NCBI GenBank assembly: GCA_003647825.1
Contig: QMNP01000014.1
Span: 1-13,881, forward strand
Direction of reading: 5' to 3'
Length of the DNA stretch: 13,881 nucleotides
DNA from: Candidatus Cloacimonadota bacterium
GTDB taxonomy: Bacteria; Cloacimonadota; Cloacimonadia; Cloacimonadales; TCS61
Position numbers and translations under genes: made by a program. The first letter of the stretch is position 1. Each line of letters begins with the position of its first letter. Positions 7,986 through 13,881 of the stretch are shown here, piece after piece. The notes beneath the pieces were generated by a model. That model saw only the letters and a program-made list of their open reading frames with translations, ran no database searches and was not told the origin of the DNA.

Positions 7986-8720
7986 TCATTTTCTTCTTCC
8001 AAAACGTCTTTTACGATTCTGATAATCCATTATCGCTTTAATAAATTCTTCTGCAGTGAAATCGGGCCATAATGTTTTTGTAAACCAGAACTCGGCATAA
8101 GCTGACTGCCAAATAAGAAAATTGGAAAGACGCTCTTCCCCACTGGTTCTTATAACCAGATCAACATCCGGGAAGTTAGCAGTGTATAGGTAATTATTTA
8201 TGAGATTTTCAGTAATTGGAGCTTCAATTTTACCGGTTATAATATCATCATGAATTTCATTGAAAGCATCAGTAATCTCTTTGCGTCCACCGTAATTCAT
8301 GGCAATATTCAGTTTCAGTCCTGAATTATTCCAACTTTTCTTACAGGTCTGCATCACTTTTTTATTGTAAGATTCATCCAGCTTTTCTTTGGTTCCAATA
8401 AATTGGATTCTTACATTATTTTCGTTTAATTCATCAATTTCTTTTATCAGAGAATCCATGATTAACTTTAATAGATAAGATACTTCTGTTTTTGACCTGC
8501 CCCAATTCTCTGTGGAAAAGGCATATACTGTAAGTACTTTAATTCCTGCATCAGAAGCTGCTTCTACAATTCTGCGTAAAGCCGTTACACCTTCACGATG
8601 GCCATTTACTCTTTTGGTATTATTTTTCTTTGCCCATCGTCCATTGCCGTCCATAATGATAGCAATGTGCTTCGGTAATTTTTCTTTTTTTAATTCCGGC
8701 AGCATTTCTTTATAATTCAT
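7986..8720 (-). CDS. uppS: Di-trans,poly-cis-undecaprenyl diphosphate synthase
   Basis: A 244-aa cis-prenyltransferase, typical length. It extends farnesyl diphosphate with isopentenyl diphosphate to undecaprenyl diphosphate, the lipid carrier for peptidoglycan and O-antigen. The opening HIAIIMDGNGRWA (18-30) carries catalytic Asp24. AFSTENW (67-73) and MNYGGRKEI (141-149) follow. The last signature, LVIRTSGEERLSNFLIWQ-type (188-205), holds the diphosphate-binding arginines, and the AYAEFWF and LWPDF motifs come after it. It starts 11 nt after the prfB stop codon with only a weak ribosome-binding site. The cdsA ATG lies 31 nt downstream. The product supplies the carrier needed for glycans built with the neighbouring rfbB product; this functional link is inferred. 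Confidence 0.97.
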   Translation of the reverse strand: MNYKEMLPELKKEKLPKHIAIIMDGNGRWAKKNNTKRVNGHREGVTALRRIVEAASDAGIKVLTVYAFSTENWGRSKTEVSYLLKLIMDSLIKEIDELNENNVRIQFIGTKEKLDESYNKKVMQTCKKSWNNSGLKLNIAMNYGGRKEITDAFNEIHDDIITGKIEAPITENLINNYLYTANFPDVDLVIRTSGEERLSNFLIWQSAYAEFWFTKTLWPDFTAEEFIKAIMDYQNRKRRFGRRK

Positions 8721-8731
8721 AATTTATCAGT

Positions 8732-9839
8732 TTATTTCTGTTCAGCTCTAAATTTAAGATACGCATTCATGAAATCATTCAGATCACCATCCATTACACT
8801 GGAGATATTTCCGGTCTCGAAGTTTGTACGATGATCTTTTACCATTTGATAGGGATGAAAAACATATGAACGGATTTGATTCCCCCAGCCAATTTCAGTC
8901 TTGGCATTTTCCAATTTCTTACGTTCCTTTTCCCGTTCCTCTTCCCGTTGCTGGTAGAGCCGTGATTTCAAGATCTTCATTGCAACATCTTTATTTATAA
9001 TCTGGGAACGTTCGTTTTGACATTGAACAACGATATTCGTAGGAATGTGCGTAATACGTACGGCAGAGTCAGTAGTGTTGACACCTTGCCCACCTTTCCC
9101 GCTGGCACGATAAGTATCAATGCGAAGATCTTTTGGATCGATCTCGATATCAACATCATCATCAATAATCGGATAAGAAAAAACCGAGGCAAATGAAGTT
9201 TGTCTTTTACCCTGAGCATTAAAAGGAGAAATTCGTACCAGGCGATGGATACCGGATTCTGCTTTTAACATCCCGTAGGCAAAATCTCCAATTATCTCCA
9301 TAGTTACACTTTTAATTCCTGCTTCATCACCTGGCTGCAGATCTACAATTTCAACTTTATGCTTACATTTCTCGGCCCATCTTTTATACATGCGAAGAAG
9401 CATTTCTGCCCAATCTTGAGATTCTGTTCCTCCTGCTCCGGGATGAATTGTAACAATTGCACTGTTTGAATCGGTTTTCCCATTGAGTAAAAATTGAGCT
9501 TCAACCTCATCAATAAATTTTGAATTTTCCTTTAACTCTTCCACAGCATCAGAAAATAGATTTTCATTGAAATCTTCATCCAGCATCAAAAGAAATGTAT
9601 TCAAGTCTTCATCTATCTGCTTCAGTTTTTTTTCTTTATCCAGTTGTAAACGTAATGTATTGATCTCCCTGGTTACTTTCTGAGCATGTTTTTGATCGTT
9701 CCAGAAATTTGGATCATTCATCTCTTTTTCGTACTTTTGCAGTGTCTGCTCTATGAGAGCAGTGTCAAAGTAACCTCCTGATATAAAAGATTTTATCTGA
9801 TATTTTCTGAACCTCTTTCTGAAAATCTATATATTCCAT
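8732..9839 (-). CDS. prfB: Peptide chain release factor 2, programmed +1 frameshift
   Basis: RF2 recognises UAA and UGA and triggers peptide release on the ribosome. The start is the ATG at 9839, with AGGAG 6 nt upstream. Frame 0 encodes 24 residues (MEYIDFQKEV...RRLL) and stops at an in-frame TGA (9767-9765). A +1 shift at CTT-T then continues with Asp (GAC, 9766-9764) into a 344-aa frame, giving 368 aa in total. In that numbering the SPF stop-codon recognition tripeptide is at 204-206 and the GGQ catalytic motif at 249-251. E. coli RF2 (365 aa) has them at 205-207 and 250-252, strong support for the joined frame. An in-frame ATG at 9721 gives a 329-aa version that lacks the normal N-terminus and is not the true start. 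It lies between dgt and uppS on the same strand. Confidence 0.95.
9764..9779 (-). promoter_or_regulatory. RF2 autoregulatory frameshift site
   Basis: The minus strand reads AGG AGG TTA CTT TGA C. An internal Shine-Dalgarno (AGGAGG) sits 3 nt before the CTT slip codon, followed by TGA and C. This matches the layout of the E. coli site (AGGGGGTATCTTTGAC). When RF2 is scarce the ribosome pauses at UGA and slips +1, making full-length RF2. The mechanism is established for the family; its use here is inferred from the sequence. Confidence 0.95.
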
Positions 9840-9903
9840 TGATTACTCCTATTTCGCTATGTAAATAATTCTGGCATTGTTTATTTGTCTAATAATTTTT
9901 GTA

Positions 9904-11061
9904 TCAATAAAAACTTCCCGGCAATAAATAGGTTTTTATCTCTTCGTTATAATATCTATCTGTCATCGTAGCGATGAAATCTCGAACCTTCTCGGCATCG
10001 CAAAAACTATTGAGATACTTTTCATTTTTACTGTTCAGGAATTGGGTAAAAATTTTGGATGAATGATCTTTATTTAAAATATCTTCCATGTATTGATCAA
10101 ACAATATTTCCATACTTTTATCTATAACCTTGCGAGCTTGTTTCACATTTTTATCTGTATAGATCCTGGCATAATTGAACTTCTTAAGTTTAAGCAAATA
10201 GTGGGAAGTCTCTTCATCAAAAGCAACCTGATCTTTTTCGTAACTATTCAAGATCACACTTTTTACCAGTTTATCAATAATCTTGCTGTTTGTATCTCCC
10301 AGATATTTGGCACAATCACGCGGGATATCTTTGCGTTGGATGATATTCAGACGGATCGCATCTTCAATATCTTGTCCGATATAAGCAATTGTATCGGAAA
10401 TACGAACTACGCAACCTTCCAGAGTTGCCGGCATCCAATTGTATTTTTTACCGTTTTTTTTTGCAGTTATATAGTCGTTTATTGTTTCTTCTGATTTATC
10501 TCGATCCGGTGTTAAAACAGTGTTGTGAACTTCTCCATCATGAGAGATTATACCATCCCTAACCTGAAAGGTGAGATTCATTCCTCTACCCTGCAAAGCT
10601 ATATGATCTACCACATTCAGAGACTGAATATTATGATGAAAATGACCAATACCATGTTTAACACAACTCTTGTTAAGTGAAACTTCTCCATCATGACCAA
10701 AAGGGGGATGACCCAGATCGTGACCCAAGGCTATTGCTTCTGTAAGTTCCTGATTCAGGTGCAGCATTTTGGCTATAGTCCTGGAAATCTGTGATACGTA
10801 AGTTGTATGTAAACTACGGTTAGAAGTCTCTTCGTCGAACATATTCGTGAAAGAAAAAACCTGGGTTTTGCCCTGGTAGCGCCGGTATGCTCCACTATGC
10901 AAAATTCGATCTCGATCAACGGCAAACGGCGTTCTCATATGACATCTTTCATCTGGCATCAACCGTATGGCCTGCTCATTTCGACAGGCAAATTCACTGT
11001 AGTAACAGGTGGTATGTTCAATATTCTCTTTGTAGATCTCTGCTAATTTCTTATTATCCAT
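9904..11061 (-). CDS. dgt: dGTPase-like HD-domain deoxynucleoside triphosphate triphosphohydrolase
   Basis: A 385-aa cytosolic HD-superfamily enzyme that hydrolyses dGTP or other dNTPs to the nucleoside plus tripolyphosphate, trimming dNTP pools. The metal ligands are visible: His85 in SLHTTYVSQISR, His114-Asp115 in ALGHDLGHPPFGHDGE, and Asp223 in RISDTIAYIGQDIEDA. The RTPFAVDRDRILHSGAYRR-type region (43-61) is the usual dGTPase opening. It is shorter than E. coli Dgt (about 500 aa) and resembles the compact dGTPase-like proteins of many bacteria, so preference for dGTP alone is uncertain. The ATG at 11061 is preceded by AAAGG and eight A residues. It lies 51 nt downstream of trmB and 64 nt upstream of the prfB start. 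Confidence 0.92.
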   Translation of the reverse strand: MDNKKLAEIYKENIEHTTCYYSEFACRNEQAIRLMPDERCHMRTPFAVDRDRILHSGAYRRYQGKTQVFSFTNMFDEETSNRSLHTTYVSQISRTIAKMLHLNQELTEAIALGHDLGHPPFGHDGEVSLNKSCVKHGIGHFHHNIQSLNVVDHIALQGRGMNLTFQVRDGIISHDGEVHNTVLTPDRDKSEETINDYITAKKNGKKYNWMPATLEGCVVRISDTIAYIGQDIEDAIRLNIIQRKDIPRDCAKYLGDTNSKIIDKLVKSVILNSYEKDQVAFDEETSHYLLKLKKFNYARIYTDKNVKQARKVIDKSMEILFDQYMEDILNKDHSSKIFTQFLNSKNEKYLNSFCDAEKVRDFIATMTDRYYNEEIKTYLLPGSFY

Positions 11062-11112
11062 TTTTTTTTCCTTTCTTTTATAACTTACAAGTTCTTATGA
11101 AAAGTTAAATTG

Positions 11113-11739
11113 TCAATTTTTCTTGCGATAAGCCATGAAATATGGAGGGAATCCTTCTTCTTTTTTCATCTTTTCGAAATGTGTTTCGATATGATCTTCC
11201 GGGGCAGTACGGCTGAATCCTTTTTCATGGATCGAGATAAAATCATTTCTTCGATTAAAATGGTCAACGATCCAGGCTGCATAATCAGAATGATCGGTAG
11301 AGAGGAAAACTTTTCCGTTAGATGCAAGCAGCTGCCACAGCACATCAATAAACCTCTGCTGAATCAATCTCCTGCGATTATGCTTTTTTTTTGGCCAGGG
11401 ATCAGGATGGATAATGTAAATCATGCTCAATGAAGCTTGAGGTATAATTCCGATTACAGCCTCATCTACAAATAATCGTATCAACTTCACATTTTTGTGA
11501 ATCTCTTCATCCAATTGTCTTAAGATTGTTTTAATCCTTTTCTCTTTTAATTCGATAGCAAGGTAGTTTATATCGGGATTTTGCATTGCTTTACTTATTA
11601 AAAACTCTCCTCTGCCACTGCCGATTTCCAGGTGCACAGGATTATTGTTACCAAAAATCTTCACAAAATCAAGCTTCTGCTCTGGATTTGGCTTAACTTC
11701 AAACAATTCAAACTTATTACTTAGATCTTCCTTCTTCAT
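11113..11739 (-). CDS. trmB: tRNA (guanine-N7-)-methyltransferase
   Basis: A 208-aa SAM-dependent methyltransferase that makes m7G46 in the variable loop of tRNAs. The SAM-binding motif LEIGSGRGEF is at residues 37-46. The acidic AIEL (61-64) ends the next strand. HPDPWPKKKHNRRR (111-124) is the TrmB hallmark, and the terminal THFEKMK (186-192) corresponds to the conserved T-x-Y/F-E substrate motif. Length is normal. It is the first gene of the minus-strand run and faces the divergent endonuclease gene across 212 nt, so the run's main promoter probably lies in that gap. Its ribosome-binding site is weak (TGGAT). Confidence 0.96.
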   Translation of the reverse strand: MKKEDLSNKFELFEVKPNPEQKLDFVKIFGNNNPVHLEIGSGRGEFLISKAMQNPDINYLAIELKEKRIKTILRQLDEEIHKNVKLIRLFVDEAVIGIIPQASLSMIYIIHPDPWPKKKHNRRRLIQQRFIDVLWQLLASNGKVFLSTDHSDYAAWIVDHFNRRNDFISIHEKGFSRTAPEDHIETHFEKMKKEEGFPPYFMAYRKKN

Positions 11740-11951
11740 CTTTTATCCATATAAAATTTAAGTCAAAATTGAATTCATTAAATTTGTGTCAACTCAGAGA
11801 ATATTTCAACACATAAATTCAAACACAATAGACTTTTAAATTTGCAGTAATAATTTAATCAATTGCATTTAGTTTGACACCTGGAACACATATTTTTTTT
11901 GTCATTGCTTATAATAGTATATTAAATAGATTATTAATGAGGTAAATATAT
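11740..11951. promoter_or_regulatory. Divergent intergenic region with promoter-like elements
   Basis: This AT-rich 212-bp region drives trmB leftward and the endonuclease rightward. A TATAAT (11910-11915), preceded by TGCT, would put the rightward transcript start about 30 nt before the ATG. I see no matching -35 box at 16-18 nt. A TTGACA hexamer occurs on each strand (plus 11874-11879, minus 11792-11787) as part of the inverted pair GTGTCAA (11786-11792) and TTGACAC (11874-11880). Neither has a good -10 box at normal spacing. The endonuclease ribosome-binding site is GAGG at 11939-11942, 9 nt before the ATG. Confidence 0.4.
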
Positions 11952-13787
11952 ATGAAATTTTTTTTTATTTTAGTTGTTTTGTTAATTTCAGCAATGCTGA
12001 CAGCAGATCCTCCACCTGGATACTACGATGGAGCTGAAGGATTGAGCGGAGAAACCCTGAAAGCTGCTTTGAATGACATTATTGACAATCATACTGCAAT
12101 AAGCTATTCAGCTGCCTATATTGCTCTAAGAGACACCGATAAAGATCCGGCAAATCCAAATAACGTGATATTGCTTTATACTGGCTGGTCAGTTACAAAT
12201 GCCGGCTATCCAACCTGGAATCGTGAGCATGTGTGGGCTAAATCACATGGAGATTTCGGCACAACAATAGGACCTGGTACTGATCTTCATCATCTGCGTC
12301 CAACTGATCCTGGTGTAAATAGTGCCAGAGGAAATAAAGATTTCGATAATGGTGGAACACAGCATCCAGTAGCAACAGGCTGCTATTACGATGATGATTC
12401 ATGGGAACCGCGTGATGAAGTAAAAGGTGACGTGGCCAGGATGATATTTTATATGGCCACCCGCTACGAAGGAGAAGGTGGTGAAATTGATCTGGAAGTG
12501 GTGGATGCAGTTAATACCTATCCTGCTCCCCTGCATGGTAAGCTTTCTACTCTTTTGGAATGGAATATGTTCGATCCGCCCGATGATTTTGAAGAGAACA
12601 GGAACGATGTAATCTACGAAGATTACCAGGGAAATCGAAATCCGTTTATAGATAATCCAAATTATGTAAATCTAATCTGGCAGGGTATCACGGTAGATTT
12701 CTCTGCAGATCCAACTCAGGGTGATGCACCTTTGAACGTACAATTTACAGATGAAACCGCCTCTGCCGGAGATATTATAAATTGGAGCTGGGATCTGGAT
12801 GGAGACGGAATAGAAGATTCTAATCTGCAAAATCCAACTTTTTTATACAGTGAAGAAGGTATTTATTCCATTACTTTAACGATAGAAGATGAATTTGGAG
12901 AATTTTCTTCTCAAACAAAAACAAACTATATTCTGGTCGGCAGTTCAAATATTCCTTCCACAATTTTTGCAGACAGTTTTGAACAAGGTTTAAACTGGAA
13001 TATTTACAGCATCAGCAGTACTTACAATTGGGAAATCAGTGATGACATTTCTGGCAGTTCTCACCCCTCCAGTGTTCCTGATGGTGAATGGTTTATGTAC
13101 ATGAATAATTACGGTAGCGATACTGGAGCAAATGATTGGCTCATCTCACCCTCTATCGATCTTACACAGCATGCTAATCCATATCTCACTTTCCAATCCT
13201 GGACAAAATATTCTGATTCTATCTTAGGCTTTGATGTCTGGGCCTCGAGTGATTATGCTGGATCAGGAGATCCTACTCTTGCCACCTGGCAAAGTTTAAA
13301 TGCAATTCTTCCAGCTTCAAATTCTACAACTTGGACATCTTCTGGAAATGTTGATCTGAATGAATTCACGAACGATCATGTTCATATTGCATTCCAATAT
13401 AGTTCCTCCGGAACCGGAGCTTCCAGTTGCACTGCCTGGGCAGTTGACGATATTAATGTGGAGGGATATGAAAATGCTGATATTCAAAATGACCTGATAA
13501 CTTCAAATATCAACCTTTCAAATTATCCAAATCCATTTAATCCAAGTACAGAATTCAGATTCCAGATTTCAGATTTCAGTAAAATAAATTCAGCTGAACT
13601 CACAATATACAATATGAAAGGACAACTAATTAAAAACACATCTGTCATCCTGAACGGAGTCGAAGGATCTGTAACTTGGGAAGGAACAGACAATAATGGA
13701 CAACCTGTGTCTACCGGTATATATATGTACAGATTATCTGCAAACGGCAAAAATTTGGCATCAAACAAATGTCTACTTTTAAAATAA
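11952..13787 (+). CDS. Secreted endonuclease I-family nuclease with PKD, adhesin-like and C-terminal sorting domains
   Basis: A 611-aa predicted secreted protein. A signal peptide covers about residues 1-18 (MKFFFILVVLLISAMLTA). The endonuclease I domain spans about 20-243. It shows WNREHVWAKSHG (89-100), with the likely catalytic His93, then DLHHLRPTD (111-119), NSARGNKDFD (123-132), and QGNRNPFID (226-234) near its end. This is the extracellular DNase/RNase fold with a beta-beta-alpha metal active site. A PKD domain follows (about 246-329; DLDGDGIEDS, then a YSITLTIED strand). Residues about 338-505 resemble a MAM or cleaved-adhesin-type jelly roll (DSFEQGLNWN, NDWLISPSIDL, AWAVDDINV). The last 90 residues are a FlgD-like or type IX-type sorting domain that opens with NYPNPFNPSTEF (524-535). 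It probably degrades extracellular nucleic acid while surface-bound or released; the export route is inferred. The sorting domain contains two repeats, described separately. Confidence 0.88.
   Translation: MKFFFILVVLLISAMLTADPPPGYYDGAEGLSGETLKAALNDIIDNHTAISYSAAYIALRDTDKDPANPNNVILLYTGWSVTNAGYPTWNREHVWAKSHGDFGTTIGPGTDLHHLRPTDPGVNSARGNKDFDNGGTQHPVATGCYYDDDSWEPRDEVKGDVARMIFYMATRYEGEGGEIDLEVVDAVNTYPAPLHGKLSTLLEWNMFDPPDDFEENRNDVIYEDYQGNRNPFIDNPNYVNLIWQGITVDFSADPTQGDAPLNVQFTDETASAGDIINWSWDLDGDGIEDSNLQNPTFLYSEEGIYSITLTIEDEFGEFSSQTKTNYILVGSSNIPSTIFADSFEQGLNWNIYSISSTYNWEISDDISGSSHPSSVPDGEWFMYMNNYGSDTGANDWLISPSIDLTQHANPYLTFQSWTKYSDSILGFDVWASSDYAGSGDPTLATWQSLNAILPASNSTTWTSSGNVDLNEFTNDHVHIAFQYSSSGTGASSCTAWAVDDINVEGYENADIQNDLITSNINLSNYPNPFNPSTEFRFQISDFSKINSAELTIYNMKGQLIKNTSVILNGVEGSVTWEGTDNNGQPVSTGIYMYRLSANGKNLASNKCLLLK
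13556..13579 (+). repeat. Heptanucleotide tandem repeat inside the sorting domain
   Basis: Three 7-bp units in tandem (CAGATTC, CAGATTT, CAGATTT) plus a final CAG, in the reading frame that encodes FQISDFS. Seven is not a multiple of three, so gain or loss of one unit would shift the frame and remove the last 70 or so residues. Confidence 0.75.
13644..13670. repeat. Dispersed-repeat-like element embedded in the coding sequence
   Basis: This 27-bp stretch begins GTCATCCTGA and ends GAAGGATCT. It closely resembles a repeat I recognise from memory in the intergenic DNA of many bacteria. On the minus strand it reads through as DPSTPFRMT, close to the spurious peptide (DPST-LRMT type) that this repeat often yields. 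Here it is in frame and encodes SVILNGVEGS within the C-terminal domain of the nuclease. Inner pairing is ATCCT with AGGAT. No genome comparison could be made. Confidence 0.6.
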
Positions 13788-13806
13788 TTTATTTAAAGGA
13801 AAACTA

Positions 13807-13881
13807 ATGGGCGAGTTAAAAAAACATACGTTAAAAGAAATGCTGGAAAGAAGTGCTGAGCTCTATCCAAATCGACCAGCA
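13807..13881 (+). CDS. N-terminus of a probable AMP-binding acyl-CoA ligase (truncated by the window end)
   Basis: An open frame from the ATG at 13807 runs off the window after 25 codons (MGELKKHTLKEML...YPNRPA). The pattern TL-x-E-ML-x-x-S-A-x-x-YP-x-RPA is typical of the first residues of long-chain fatty acid-CoA ligases and other AMP-binding enzymes, which activate carboxylic acids as acyl-adenylates. AAAGGA lies 6 nt before the ATG, and the frame starts 19 nt after the nuclease stop codon, so co-transcription is possible. The adenylation motifs lie outside the window, so this rests on a short stretch. Confidence 0.55.
   Translation, partial: MGELKKHTLKEMLERSAELYPNRPA

Noticed and set aside
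7955..8002. TTG start of cdsA at 8002 overlapping uppS
   Set aside because: The ATG at 7954 has GAGG at 8 nt and gives the usual membrane-protein N-terminus; the TTG version adds an acidic tail.
7668..8072. 134-aa plus-strand open frame
   Set aside because: It is antisense to cdsA and uppS and rich in Lys, Ile and Ser from the AT-rich complement; it has no domain pattern.
8732..9721. RF2 as a 329-aa protein starting at the ATG at 9721
   Set aside because: It lacks the N-terminal residues present in RF2, has no good ribosome-binding site, and a complete frameshift leader lies upstream.
10093..10494. 133-aa plus-strand open frame with hydrophobic stretches
   Set aside because: It is antisense to dgt, whose metal-binding residues are intact; the hydrophobicity comes from the complement of Lys/Asp/Asn-rich codons.
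11874..11915. TTGACA and TATAAT as one sigma-70-type promoter
   Set aside because: The spacing is 30 nt, far from 16-18; only the TATAAT near the gene is kept as a weak candidate.
1..13881. CRISPR array, tRNA, rRNA, insertion sequence, toxin-antitoxin or defence genes
   Set aside because: I saw no regularly spaced repeats, tRNA-like cloverleaf, transposase or defence-type protein; every sizeable frame is explained by the listed genes.

Overview
The window (13,881 bp, AT-rich by eye) looks like chromosomal DNA from a Gram-negative bacterium of the FCB type. Candidatus Cloacimonadota or a relative is my best guess. Three things point there: a secreted nuclease with a C-terminal NYPNPFNPST sorting domain, a lipoprotein lytic transglycosylase, and mostly housekeeping genes. 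Several genes have clear Shine-Dalgarno sequences (AGGAG, GAGG, AAGGA), which is unlike typical Bacteroidota. The phylum assignment is inference.

Layout. Positions 1-85 hold two tandem palindromes and no gene. Positions 86-11739 carry eleven genes, all on the minus strand. In transcription order they are trmB, dgt, prfB, uppS, cdsA, rfbB, a LysM lytic transglycosylase, rimI, tmk, an S41 C-terminal processing peptidase, and a MATE transporter. Most gaps are under about 75 nt, and rfbB and the transglycosylase overlap by one base. The only larger gap in the run (1511-1662) has a terminator-like hairpin, so MATE is probably its own unit. A 212-bp divergent region (11740-11951) separates trmB from two plus-strand genes: a 611-aa multidomain secreted endonuclease (11952-13787) and the first 25 codons of a probable AMP-binding acyl-CoA ligase (13807 to the window end). 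No gene-free stretch exceeds 300 bp.

How the genes fit together. The minus-strand run mixes translation and tRNA functions (RF2, TrmB, RimI), nucleotide metabolism (dGTPase, dTMP kinase) and envelope building. UppS makes the undecaprenyl carrier, CdsA makes CDP-diacylglycerol, RfbB makes the 6-deoxysugar precursor, and the transglycosylase and S41 peptidase act in or near the cell wall.

Most notable points. (1) prfB needs a programmed +1 frameshift; its real start is 9839, not the in-frame ATG at 9721. (2) A 23-bp palindromic repeat family occurs in three intergenic copies, two of them as an inverted pair with a compensatory base-pair change. (3) A widespread intergenic-type repeat is embedded in frame in the sorting domain of the nuclease, just after a 7-bp tandem repeat. 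I found no CRISPR array, tRNA, rRNA, insertion sequence or defence system, and no convincing new multi-gene system.
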